From an uncultured Pelagibacteraceae bacterium (lineage in GTDB: Bacteria; Pseudomonadota; Alphaproteobacteria; Pelagibacterales; Pelagibacteraceae): 36,614 nucleotides of DNA. The notes beneath the pieces were generated by a model that was not told where the DNA came from, did not search any database, and saw nothing but the letters and a program-made list of their open reading frames with translations. Position 1 is the first letter of the stretch. Every line of letters begins with the position of its first letter. The stretch spans positions 1-36,614 of the forward strand of contig CACDHZ010000009.1 of assembly GCA_902552705.1 (NCBI GenBank), read 5' to 3'. Shown in pieces: positions 27,678 through 35,163 of the stretch. The translations under genes were made by a program, and so were the position numbers.

Positions 27678-27697
27678 TAAAATTTTCACAATATAAA
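27670..27697 (+). promoter_or_regulatory. Possible promoter of the gene at 27702
   Basis: TTAACT (27670-27675), 16-base spacer, TATAAA (27692-27697), four bases before the ATG. The upstream lipoprotein gene ends at 27677, so the -35 would lie in its last codons. The two genes could equally be cotranscribed. Confidence 0.25.
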
Positions 27698-27701
27698 ATA
27701 A

Positions 27702-28040
27702 ATGAAAAAACTTTCTCTATTCATCTTTCTGGTTTTGATGATTTGTAATATAGGTTTTGCAGAAAAATATGTTTGTAGTTATAGTCATAATGGCGAACCA
27801 TTTTCTTTAGTGCTGGAAAGAACAGGGAAATTTTTTAAAAAATCTAATGGCGTTTCAGATAGAATAATATTTGAAGATGAGTATGCTATAGTTTTAGAAG
27901 ATACTATAACATTTTCCGGTGTAGAAAAAGCACAGACCTATACTACCTTAATTGATAAAAAAAGATTAACTTTTGTTTTTGTAGGTTTAGAGTATAAAAA
28001 TAACACTCCTATTTCCGAAGGTAAGTGTCAATTATTTTAA
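27702..28040 (+). CDS. Secreted protein of unknown function
   Basis: 112 aa. Signal peptide at about 1-20 (ends NIGFA), then a small domain starting EKYVCSYSHNGEPFSLVLER and ending EGKCQLF. One cysteine near each end may form a disulfide closing a small beta domain. I do not recognise a family. It is the last + strand gene before the tmRNA, convergent with a membrane-protein gene on the - strand; the degenerate hairpin at 28066 lies between them. Confidence 0.6.
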   Translation: MKKLSLFIFLVLMICNIGFAEKYVCSYSHNGEPFSLVLERTGKFFKKSNGVSDRIIFEDEYAIVLEDTITFSGVEKAQTYTTLIDKKRLTFVFVGLEYKNNTPISEGKCQLF

Positions 28041-28065
28041 ATTTTATGTCATATATTAAAAAAAA

Positions 28066-28095
28066 AATGGCGTTCTGTAACTCGGTAGCGTTATT
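28066..28095 (-). terminator. Hairpin and T-run between convergent genes
   Basis: Outer stem AATGGCG (28066-28072) / CGTTATT (28089-28095). On the - strand it is followed by ten Ts (complement of 28058-28067), a rho-independent terminator for the membrane-protein gene at 28100-28483. It shares GGCGTTCTGT with the tmRNA-end repeats, but the rest of the loop differs, so it may be a diverged copy or a coincidence. Confidence 0.55.
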
Positions 28096-28099
28096 TGTG

Positions 28100-28483
28100 T
28101 TATTTATCAAATTCTTTTTTTATTGGACTAAAATATAATAATGCAAGTATAGCACCTGAGTTTGCCCAACTTAATCCATCAACAACATATGATATTGAAC
28201 TTTGAGCAGATGCTCCCATAAGAAGGGATAATATTACTCCAAAAATAAATGTAAAAAAATAAAGTTGTTTTCCATTTTTCTTAAATTTATACAAAAAATA
28301 TAAAGATACTAACCAAATGACAAAATAAATAAGTGCAACTAAGGCAAACATATCTGTAGTTTGATCTACATGTTCATTAAAACTTGTGATCGTTTCATTC
28401 TCAAAAAATACAGTAGAAATAACCAATATAATTAATAGTAAATCTAAAAGAACAAATTTTTTAAAAATATTTTTTAAGTTCAT
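28100..28483 (-). CDS. Four-segment membrane protein of unknown function
   Basis: 127 aa from the ATG at 28483; a GTG at 28498 in frame would add five residues, which is less likely. Hydrophobic segments at about residues 10-25, 44-64, 73-95 and 100-121 predict a four-helix membrane protein with short basic loops (KFKKNGKQ) and a charged tail (KKEFDK). I do not recognise a family. Its start lies 32 bases from the 3' end of the tmRNA gene, on the same strand, and it could be partly read through from it. Repeat B and the tmRNA end bracket it together with the + strand accessory genes. Confidence 0.65.
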   Translation of the reverse strand: MNLKNIFKKFVLLDLLLIILVISTVFFENETITSFNEHVDQTTDMFALVALIYFVIWLVSLYFLYKFKKNGKQLYFFTFIFGVILSLLMGASAQSSISYVVDGLSWANSGAILALLYFSPIKKEFDK

Positions 28484-28514
28484 AATTAATACTAACACTT
28501 TACTTATTTAATGA

Positions 28515-28776
28515 GAAGGGGCGTTCTGTTGCCAGGTGCCCCAAACCCCGTTTACTTAATTAATAAATTAATTAAGCAGCAATTGCGTAACTTTCGTTAG
28601 CATTTATAAAATAGCCCTTTGCGGAGGAACAATTCCGAACGAAAGAACAACCTTTAGTCACCCGTCGAATCTAGTTCACCCCCATAAGTTGTAAATGGTG
28701 GAGGTGGTGGGTACTGCCCCCACGTCCGCAATGGTTATTACGAAATTCGTTTATCGTCATAGTTGGAAAACCAACT
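28515..28776 (-). ncRNA. ssrA: Permuted two-piece tmRNA (ssrA)
   Basis: Rescues stalled ribosomes by trans-translation. The gene is circularly permuted, as known in alphaproteobacteria: the acceptor piece comes first (about 28776-28696, ending ACCA encoded), then a 12-base intervening piece (28684-28695), then the coding piece (28683 to about 28515). The acceptor stem pairs CACCTCC (complement of 28700-28706) with GGGGGTG (complement of 28677-28683), seven pairs including one G-U. GATTCGACGG follows as in the family. The tag frame (complement of 28601-28572) reads ANESYAIAA then TAA. TTGCGGA in the acceptor piece can pair with TCCGCAA in the coding piece. The T-arm stem GTGGG/CCCAC holds loop GGCAGTA rather than a TTCGA-type loop. 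The coding piece ends in a GGGGC/GCCCC stem over CTG-GCAA-CAG. The precursor seems to begin with a 6-bp hairpin at 28761-28776. Exact ends are estimated. Confidence 0.93.
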
Positions 28777-28781
28777 TTATT

Positions 28782-28809
28782 AATATAAAAGGAAATTAAA
28801 TAGATTCAA
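28782..28809 (-). promoter_or_regulatory. Promoter of the tmRNA gene
   Basis: On the - strand TTGAAT (complement of 28804-28809), 16-base spacer and TATATT (complement of 28782-28787). A start seven bases on, near 28775, coincides with the hairpin that begins the precursor. It lies in the 41 bases between ssrA and the divergent thyX. Confidence 0.55.
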
Positions 28810-28817
28810 CATCATTC

Positions 28818-29765
28818 ATGAAATTAACTAAAGAACAATCGCAAGAGATAAAAAATCAACAATTACAAAGTAATAAAACTAAAAGAGTTACCGCACCAGA
28901 GTTAGAGAAAATTTTATATGAAGCTATTCCAGCGCTTGACCATGGTTTTGTTAGAGTTGTTGATTATATGGGTGATGATACTTCGATCGTACAATCAGCT
29001 AGAGTATCTTATGGAAAGGGAACGAAGCAAGTTTCAACGGACTCTGGTTTAATTAAATATTTGATGCGACATTGGCATAGCACTCCTTTTGAAATGTGTG
29101 AAATAAAATATCATATTAAATTACCAATATTTATCGCACGTCAATGGATTAGACATAGAACTGCAAATGTAAATGAGTATTCCGCAAGATATTCAATTTT
29201 AGATAAAGAATTTTATTTACCATCTAAAGAAAATTTAGCTGCTCAATCAACTAGTAATAGACAAGGAAGAGGAGATGTTTTGGAGGGAGATCAGGCAAAA
29301 GAAGTATTAAACCTTTTAAAAGATGATGCAGAAAGAACTTATGCAAACTACGAAACTATGCTTAATGAAAGATATGATGGTTCAAAAATAGATGAAAATA
29401 AAAAAGGTTTAGCCAGAGAACTTGCAAGAATGAACTTAACTTTAAATACTTATACCCAATGGTATTGGAAAACAGACCTTCTTAATTTAATGAATTTTTT
29501 AAGGTTAAGGGCTGACCATCACGCTCAATATGAAATTCGAGTTTATGCAGATATTATGCTAGACACTTTAAAAAAGTGGGTACCAATAACTTATGACGCA
29601 TTTATGGATTATAGAGTTGGCGGAACAGAAGTTTCTGCAAAAGGTAAAGTTGTTTTACAAAATTTAATTAAAGGTGAAAAAGTTTCTATAGAAAGTTCTG
29701 GGTTGTCAAAAAGAGAATGGAATGAGTTAATGGAAGCTTTTAATCTTAAAGATAAGTTGATTTAA
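28818..29765 (+). CDS. thyX: FAD-dependent thymidylate synthase ThyX
   Basis: Makes dTMP from dUMP with methylene-THF as carbon donor and FAD/NADPH as reductant. 315 aa, longer than many ThyX proteins because of an amino-terminal extension of about 40 residues (starting [19 protein letters not shown]). The signature RHR-x7-S is present ([11 protein letters not shown]), as are [26 protein letters not shown]-like YSARYSIL and the carboxy-terminal [12 protein letters not shown]. The ATG at 28818 is the only start in the frame after the stop at 28797. No ribosome binding site is seen near it. The last 20 bases overlap the convergent mrp. Confidence 0.95.
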   Translation: MKLTKEQSQEIKNQQLQSNKTKRVTAPELEKILYEAIPALDHGFVRVVDYMGDDTSIVQSARVSYGKGTKQVSTDSGLIKYLMRHWHSTPFEMCEIKYHIKLPIFIARQWIRHRTANVNEYSARYSILDKEFYLPSKENLAAQSTSNRQGRGDVLEGDQAKEVLNLLKDDAERTYANYETMLNERYDGSKIDENKKGLARELARMNLTLNTYTQWYWKTDLLNLMNFLRLRADHHAQYEIRVYADIMLDTLKKWVPITYDAFMDYRVGGTEVSAKGKVVLQNLIKGEKVSIESSGLSKREWNELMEAFNLKDKLI

Positions 29766-30570
29766 TCTTATTAGCAAAATTTATATATATTTTAGAAATT
29801 TCATTATCTGGATTTTCCTCAACTATTGGTTTTCCATTGTCACCAGATTTTCCTACTTCAGTATTAATTGGTATCTCTCCCAAAAATTCTTTATTAAATT
29901 CTTTGGCTGTTTTATAAACCCCTCCTTCTCCAAAAATATAATATTTTTTATTATCATCTCCAATGAAGTAGCTCATATTATCTACAAGTCCTAAAATTTT
30001 TACATTAAGTTTATCAAACATTCTAATTCCTCTTTTCACATCTAGTAAAGCGACTTCTTGTGGTGTTGAAACTATTATTGCACCATCCATCTTTATTTCT
30101 TGAGAAAAAGTTAGCTGCGTATCTCCTGTCCCAGGAGGCATATCCACAATTATAAAATCTAAATCTTTCCAATTTACTTTTTGTGTAAACGTTTTAATTG
30201 CGCTAGTGACCATTGGTCCTCTCCAGATCATAGGAGTTTGTTGATCAGCTAGAAATCCAATAGACATGCATTGAATATCGTATTTGACAATAGGTTCTAA
30301 TTTTTGACCATCACTTTTTGGTTTTTCTTCAATTCCAAACATTTTAGGAATTGATGGACCATAAATATCTGCATCTAATAATCCAACTTTGCATCCTATT
30401 TTTTTTAATGCTAATGCTAGGTTCGTAGCAAATGTTGATTTTCCTACTCCTCCTTTAGCACTTGAAATAGCTATGGTAAATTTTGTTCCAATAATTGGAT
30501 TTTTTTTAAAAACCTTTGGTTCTACCTTACTTTTCATTGCGGCACTTAGTTCCGGCTTTTTATCAGACAT
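29746..30570 (-). CDS. mrp: Mrp/NBP35-type iron-sulfur cluster carrier ATPase
   Basis: P-loop ATPase thought to carry Fe-S clusters to target proteins. 274 aa, lacking the usual amino-terminal DUF59 domain, so the P-loop is near the start: [15 protein letters not shown] (deviant Walker A). [27 protein letters not shown] and [14 protein letters not shown] are family hallmarks. After NMSYF the sequence reads [15 protein letters not shown], so the cysteine pair often found there in Mrp (CxxC) is absent. It overlaps thyX tail to tail and is divergent from hflK. Confidence 0.9.
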   Translation of the reverse strand: MSDKKPELSAAMKSKVEPKVFKKNPIIGTKFTIAISSAKGGVGKSTFATNLALALKKIGCKVGLLDADIYGPSIPKMFGIEEKPKSDGQKLEPIVKYDIQCMSIGFLADQQTPMIWRGPMVTSAIKTFTQKVNWKDLDFIIVDMPPGTGDTQLTFSQEIKMDGAIIVSTPQEVALLDVKRGIRMFDKLNVKILGLVDNMSYFIGDDNKKYYIFGEGGVYKTAKEFNKEFLGEIPINTEVGKSGDNGKPIVEENPDNEISKIYINFANKIKSTYL

Positions 30571-30602
30571 AATTTGATCTTAACTTGTTTTTGTTAAATT
30601 AG

Positions 30603-30620
30603 ACACTATATAGATAGTGT
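30603..30620 (+). promoter_or_regulatory. Inverted repeat abutting the hflK start (operator or hairpin)
   Basis: ACACTAT (30603-30609), ATAG, ATAGTGT (30614-30620): a perfect 7-bp inverted repeat whose right arm touches the ATG at 30621. Outer bases AGAC and GTCT at 30601 and 30623 extend it imperfectly. Possible -10 hexamers (TATATA 30607-30612, or TATAGA 30609-30614) lie inside the repeat, with TTGTTT at 30585-30590 as a weak -35. A protein bound here would block transcription start; as RNA it could cover the start codon. Confidence 0.5.
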
Positions 30621-31724
30621 ATGTCTGATGATTTTCAACAAAGAGGTGGAAGCCCTTGGGGAACACCCCCAGGAGGAGGAAATGGTAATGGCTCTGGAAG
30701 AGGACCAACGCCACCTGATATCGAGGCAATAATAAGAGATATTCAAAGTAAAATTAATAAATTTTTACCTGGAAATTCAACAGGTGGAAAACCAATAGGT
30801 TTAATATTAATAATTTTGGTTTTAGTGTGGTTAGCAAGCGGTCTATACAGAGTGCTTCCCGATGAACAAGGGGTGGTATTAAGATTTGGTAAATTTGTTA
30901 AAACTACACAACCTGGTTTAAATTATCATATTCCTTTCCCAGTAGAGTCAGTTTTGACACCGAAGGTTACAAAAGTAAATAGAATGGATATTGGATTTAG
31001 ATCAGAGAGAGATAGCGGCTTTTCATCAGGTGGTGGAGTTGCGGATGTTCCTCAAGAAAGTTTAATGTTAACTGGGGATGAAAATATTGTTAATATAGAC
31101 TTTTCAGTATTTTGGGTGATCAAAGATGCAGGTAATTTTTTATTTAAAATTCAAGACCCAGAGGGAACAGTTAAAGCTGCTGCAGAAACTGCTATGAGAG
31201 AAGTAATAGCAAGATCTGACATTCAACCAATTTTAACTGAAGGAAGATCAATTATAGAAACAGATACACAAGAAATTATTCAAAAAATTTTAGATGAATA
31301 CACAAGTGGAATTCAAATCACTCAAGTTCAAACACAAAAAGCAGATCCTCCTGATCAGGTAATTGATGCTTTTAGAGATGTACAGGCAGCAAGAGCAGAC
31401 ATGGAAAGATCTAAAAACGAAGCTGAAGCTTACGCAAATGATGTAATTCCGAGAGCGAGAGGTGAAGCGCAAAAAATTTTACAAGCAGCAGAAGCTTATA
31501 AGAAAGAGGTTGTTGCAAAAGCAGAAGGTGAAGCCAGTAGATTTATATCAATTTATAATGAGTATGTTAAAGCTAAAGAAGTAACACAAGAGAGAATGTA
31601 TCTTGAGACAATGGAAAAAGTCTTAGCTGATATCGAAAAAGTAATTATAGAAAAAAATGCAGGATCAGGAGTAGTTCCTTATCTTCCATTACCAGAATTA
31701 AATAAAAAGAAAGCAACAAATTAA
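30621..31724 (+). CDS. hflK: FtsH regulator HflK, SPFH family
   Basis: SPFH-domain membrane protein that with HflC surrounds the FtsH protease. 367 aa. The cytoplasmic amino end is glycine/proline rich (SPWGTPPGGGNGNGSGRG), followed by one membrane segment (about 60-77), the SPFH domain (PDEQGVVLRFGKFVKTTQPGLNYH ...), and a long charged helical region (about 255-330: RADMERSKNEAEAYANDV and following). The ending KKATN is short. The start is set by the inverted repeat and by family alignment; no in-frame start precedes it. The TAA is immediately followed by hflC. Confidence 0.93.
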   Translation: MSDDFQQRGGSPWGTPPGGGNGNGSGRGPTPPDIEAIIRDIQSKINKFLPGNSTGGKPIGLILIILVLVWLASGLYRVLPDEQGVVLRFGKFVKTTQPGLNYHIPFPVESVLTPKVTKVNRMDIGFRSERDSGFSSGGGVADVPQESLMLTGDENIVNIDFSVFWVIKDAGNFLFKIQDPEGTVKAAAETAMREVIARSDIQPILTEGRSIIETDTQEIIQKILDEYTSGIQITQVQTQKADPPDQVIDAFRDVQAARADMERSKNEAEAYANDVIPRARGEAQKILQAAEAYKKEVVAKAEGEASRFISIYNEYVKAKEVTQERMYLETMEKVLADIEKVIIEKNAGSGVVPYLPLPELNKKKATN

Positions 31725-32591
31725 ATGAACGCAAAAAAAATTTTACTACCTTTAATCATTATCTTAGCTGCGATTGCTTTTTTCTCAATATTTATTGTCA
31801 AAGAGGTTAATCAAGCTATAGTGCTTCAGTTTGGTGATCCAAAAAGAATAATTTTAAAACCTGGATTAAATTTTAAACTTCCTTTCATTCAAAACGTAGT
31901 TTTTTTAGATAAAAGAATTTTAAACTTGGATACTCCACCAGAGGAGGTAATTGCTTCTGACCAAAAAAGGTTAATAGTTGATGCTTTTGCAAGATTTCAA
32001 ATTGTTGACCCTCTTAAATTTTATATTTCTGTTGGAAATGAAAGAGTTGCAAGATCAAGATTGGCGACAATTATTAATTCAAGAATTAGAAATGTTCTTG
32101 GTCAACAGGAATTACAAACATTATTATCAGAAGACAGAACAAAGCAGATGGCACTTATTCAAGAGGGTGTGAATACAGAGGCTGAGAACTTTGGAATTAA
32201 AATTGTTGATGTTAGAATTAAAAGAGCAGATTTACCTCAAGCAAACAGTGAAGCGATTTATAGAAGAATGCAGACTGAAAGAGAAAGAGAAGCTAAAGAA
32301 TTTAGAGCGAGAGGTGCTGAAATGGCAGTGACTATTACATCGACTGCTGATAAAGAAGTTACAGTAATTTTGGCTGATGCTCAAAAAAAATCGGAAATTA
32401 TGAAAGGTGAAGGTGATGGTCAAAGAAATAAAATCTTTGCAGAAGCATTTGGAAGAGATCCTGATTTCTTTGCTTTTTATAGGGCAATGCAAGCTTATGA
32501 AACAGCATTAATTGGTGGAGATACATCATTAATTCTTTCTCCAGATAGTGAGTTCTTTAAATTTTTTGGCAATATTAAACAAAATCAATAA
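31725..32591 (+). CDS. hflC: FtsH regulator HflC, SPFH family
   Basis: Partner of HflK. 288 aa: membrane segment at about 6-27, then the SPFH domain with VNQAIVLQFGDPKRI and LKPGLNFKLPF, RILNLDTPPEEV, and a coiled region with RMQTEREREAKEFRARGAEM. The carboxy end FFKFFGNIKQNQ is short. The start codon directly follows the hflK stop, giving tight stoichiometric expression. Family and neighbours leave little doubt. Confidence 0.94.
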   Translation: MNAKKILLPLIIILAAIAFFSIFIVKEVNQAIVLQFGDPKRIILKPGLNFKLPFIQNVVFLDKRILNLDTPPEEVIASDQKRLIVDAFARFQIVDPLKFYISVGNERVARSRLATIINSRIRNVLGQQELQTLLSEDRTKQMALIQEGVNTEAENFGIKIVDVRIKRADLPQANSEAIYRRMQTEREREAKEFRARGAEMAVTITSTADKEVTVILADAQKKSEIMKGEGDGQRNKIFAEAFGRDPDFFAFYRAMQAYETALIGGDTSLILSPDSEFFKFFGNIKQNQ

Positions 32592-32600
32592 TCCTAAATA

Positions 32601-32786
32601 ATGAGAGAGCTAATTATAGCTTTTGGACTTTTTCTTTTTATTGAGGGAATTTTATACGCCTTATTTCCATCAAAAATGAAAAATATGTTGTCTAGATTAA
32701 ATGAGGTTAGTAATAGTCAACTTAGAATAGGTGGGTTCATATTTAGCATTATTGGATTTATTATTATTTGGTACATAAAAAGATAA
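32601..32786 (+). CDS. DUF2065 small membrane protein
   Basis: 61 aa with two hydrophobic helices (about 3-22 and 41-58) joined by a short basic loop (KMKNMLSRLNEV). Small proteins of this family are commonly found after hflC, and the pattern (FGLFLFIEGILYALFP, then RIGG) fits. Function unknown; membrane location and neighbours suggest a link to the HflKC-FtsH complex. Nine bases separate it from hflC and one from the protease gene, so it belongs in the operon. Confidence 0.85.
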   Translation: MRELIIAFGLFLFIEGILYALFPSKMKNMLSRLNEVSNSQLRIGGFIFSIIGFIIIWYIKR

Positions 32787-32787
32787 A

Positions 32788-34200
32788 ATGAATAAAATTA
32801 AAAAATTATTAGTAGTATTTTTTATTATTGGCTATTTTCCTCAAGTTTTTTCAAAAGATGCTCCAGCGTCATTTGCTGATCTAGCTGAAAGACTGATGCC
32901 TTCTGTGGTGAATATTTCAACAACACAAACAATAGTCACTAGAAGCAATCCTTTCCCTAATTTTCAATTTCCTCCTGGTTCACCATTTGAGGATATGTTT
33001 AAAGAGTTTGGAGTACCTCAAGAAAGACAATCTTCAGCATTAGGTTCAGGATTTATAATTGATGCAAAAGGAATAGTTGTAACAAATAATCATGTAATTC
33101 AGGATGCAGAAGATATTATTGTAAGAGTAAATGGCGACAAAGAGTTTAAAGCTAAAGTTATAGGTGCTGATCCTTTATCTGATATAGCAGTGTTACAATT
33201 AGATACTAAAGAAAAATTTATTCCAGTTAAGTTTGGTAATTCAGATAATGCTAGAATAGGTGATTGGGTAATTGCAATAGGAAATCCTTTTGGTTTAGGT
33301 GGCACTGTAACATCAGGAATTATCTCAGCTAGAAATAGATCAATCGGATTATCAAGATATGAAGATTATATACAAACTGATGCCTCTATAAACTCAGGAA
33401 ATTCTGGTGGTCCATTATTTGACATGAATGGAGATGTGATTGGGATTAATACAGCAATTCTAGGAAGAAGTGGTTCTATTGGAATAGGTTTTTCAATACC
33501 GTCTAACAGTGCAAAACTTGTGATAGATCAACTGGTAGAATTTGGAGAAACAAAAAGAGGATGGTTAGGAGTTAGAATTCAAGACGTTACAAAAGAGATA
33601 GCTGAAATAGAAAAGCTGGATAAACCTAGAGGCGCATTAGTTGCAAGTGTAGCAAAAAATAGCCCATCAGATAAAGCAGGCGTGAAAGCTGGAGATATAA
33701 TTTTAGAATTTAATGGTGAAAAAATAAAAGAGATGAAAGAGCTTCCAATGATAGTAGCGAAGACTGAAGTTGGAAAAAAAGTTAAAGTTAAAATTTGGAG
33801 AAATAAAAAAGAAATAATTTTAAATATCACATTAGGAAGACTTGAAACCTCTGAAGATTTTCAAGAAAAGAAAAAAAAAGTTGAAAATGAAAAACCAGAA
33901 ATAACTGAAATTAAATCTTTAAAAATTGAGGTAAGATTATTAAATAAAAATGATATTGAACAAAGAAAACTTCCAAATCAAACTACTGGATTAGTTATTA
34001 CAAAGATAGATGATAACAGCCCGATAAAAAATTTGAATGTAGGCAATGTAATAATTGAAGCACAAAAGAAAAAAATAAGATCTATCAAAGACCTTGAAAG
34101 TTTAGTCGATGCTGCTTTAAAATCTAATCAAAAGACAATTCTATTTGTAATTTATAATAATCAAAACCAAAAAAGATATATTGGTATTAAGTTAGATTAA
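32788..34200 (+). CDS. degP: Periplasmic serine protease, DegP/HtrA (Do) family
   Basis: Protease/chaperone for misfolded envelope proteins. 470 aa: signal peptide (about 1-22, ends VFSKDAPA or VFS), the protease domain with catalytic triad His102 (TNNHVIQ), Asp132 (PLSDIAVLQ) and Ser206 (NSGNSGGPLF), and two PDZ domains (about 260-350 and 375-470; the first begins RGWLGVRIQDV). The Q-linker-like FQEKKKKVENEKPEI separates the PDZ domains. DegP, DegQ and MucD cannot be told apart here. It follows the DUF2065 gene by one base. Confidence 0.92.
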   Translation: MNKIKKLLVVFFIIGYFPQVFSKDAPASFADLAERLMPSVVNISTTQTIVTRSNPFPNFQFPPGSPFEDMFKEFGVPQERQSSALGSGFIIDAKGIVVTNNHVIQDAEDIIVRVNGDKEFKAKVIGADPLSDIAVLQLDTKEKFIPVKFGNSDNARIGDWVIAIGNPFGLGGTVTSGIISARNRSIGLSRYEDYIQTDASINSGNSGGPLFDMNGDVIGINTAILGRSGSIGIGFSIPSNSAKLVIDQLVEFGETKRGWLGVRIQDVTKEIAEIEKLDKPRGALVASVAKNSPSDKAGVKAGDIILEFNGEKIKEMKELPMIVAKTEVGKKVKVKIWRNKKEIILNITLGRLETSEDFQEKKKKVENEKPEITEIKSLKIEVRLLNKNDIEQRKLPNQTTGLVITKIDDNSPIKNLNVGNVIIEAQKKKIRSIKDLESLVDAALKSNQKTILFVIYNNQNQKRYIGIKLD

Positions 34201-34202
34201 TA

Positions 34203-35144
34203 ATGGACAAGAAGTCCAAAATTATTTTAATATCTGGACCAACAGCCTCAGGTAAATCAAATTTTGCTATTAAAATTGCTAAAAAAATTAATGGTGAGAT
34301 TATTAATGCTGACAGCATGCAAGTTTACAAAAAATTTAAAATCTTAACGGCTAGACCAGAAACACGAAATCAAAAAAAAATAAAACATCATTTATATGGA
34401 GTCATTGATTTAAATAAAAAATTTTCTACTGGTCAGTGGTTAAACGCAGTAATAAAAATTATTGAGGATATTAAAAAAAGAAAAAAAATTCCTATTTTAG
34501 TTGGCGGCACAGGTTTATATTTTCAATCTTTAATTAATGGTTTGGTAGAAATCCCAGAAGTTCCTAAAAAGATAAGAAAAAAAATTAGATTATTACAAAA
34601 AATAGAGGGACAAGAAAAATTCTATCAGAGTCTTTTAAAGATTGACCCAAAAGTTAAAAAAAAGATTAATCCTAATGATAAACAAAGATCAATCAGAGCT
34701 TATGAAATTAAATATTATACTAATATTTCTATGTATGATTGGCTTAAAAAAACTAAGTCAGTATTTAAAACAAAGGAATTTTTAAAATTATATGTTGATT
34801 TAAAAAGAGAAGATCTTGTAAAAAAAATTTCAGAAAGAGCCAAAACGATGATCCAAGATGGTGCAATTAATGAGGTAAAAAGGTTTCTTAAACTCAAAAT
34901 CAGGAGAGACCATAGTATACAAAAAGTAATTGGGATTGCTGAATTGACAAAATATATTAAAAAACAAATCAATTTGAATGAAGCTCAGGAATTAATCACT
35001 ATTAAAACTAGACAATACGCCAAAAGACAAGCAACATGGGCGAGAAGCAGGATGAGATCTTGGAAAAAAATTAGTCCAATCAAATTCAACGACTACATAA
35101 AAAAATTAAATAAATCGTCTCTTAAACTTGACCAATTAATATAA
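34203..35144 (+). CDS. miaA: tRNA dimethylallyltransferase MiaA
   Basis: Adds an isopentenyl group to A37 of tRNAs that read UNN codons. 313 aa. Walker A is GPTASGKS near residue 12; ADSMQVYK, LVGGTGLYFQSLI, and the carboxy-terminal TRQYAKRQATWARSR stretch are family motifs. It lies two bases after the degP-type gene and ends the hflK operon; MiaA beside hfl genes is a pattern known in proteobacteria. The next gene begins 19 bases later and may have its own promoter. Confidence 0.95.
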   Translation: MDKKSKIILISGPTASGKSNFAIKIAKKINGEIINADSMQVYKKFKILTARPETRNQKKIKHHLYGVIDLNKKFSTGQWLNAVIKIIEDIKKRKKIPILVGGTGLYFQSLINGLVEIPEVPKKIRKKIRLLQKIEGQEKFYQSLLKIDPKVKKKINPNDKQRSIRAYEIKYYTNISMYDWLKKTKSVFKTKEFLKLYVDLKREDLVKKISERAKTMIQDGAINEVKRFLKLKIRRDHSIQKVIGIAELTKYIKKQINLNEAQELITIKTRQYAKRQATWARSRMRSWKKISPIKFNDYIKKLNKSSLKLDQLI

Positions 35145-35157
35145 AGTCGAATAGATT
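35128..35157 (+). promoter_or_regulatory. Possible ilvB promoter
   Basis: TTGACC (35128-35133, inside the end of miaA), 18-base spacer, TAGATT (35152-35157), ending six bases before the ilvB ATG at 35164. The -10 is imperfect and also contains the in-frame TAG stop. If real, the ilvB message has no leader. Confidence 0.33.
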
Positions 35158-35163
35158 GCCCAA

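Noticed and set aside
26515..28514. Insertion sequence or prophage in the accessory segment
   Set aside because: No transposase, integrase or terminal inverted repeats, and no phage structural genes were seen; only the tmRNA-end copies hint at past insertion.
28761..28776. AGTTGG-AAAA-CCAACT hairpin as a + strand terminator
   Set aside because: No + strand gene ends upstream of it and no T-run follows; it lies at the predicted start of the tmRNA precursor on the - strand.
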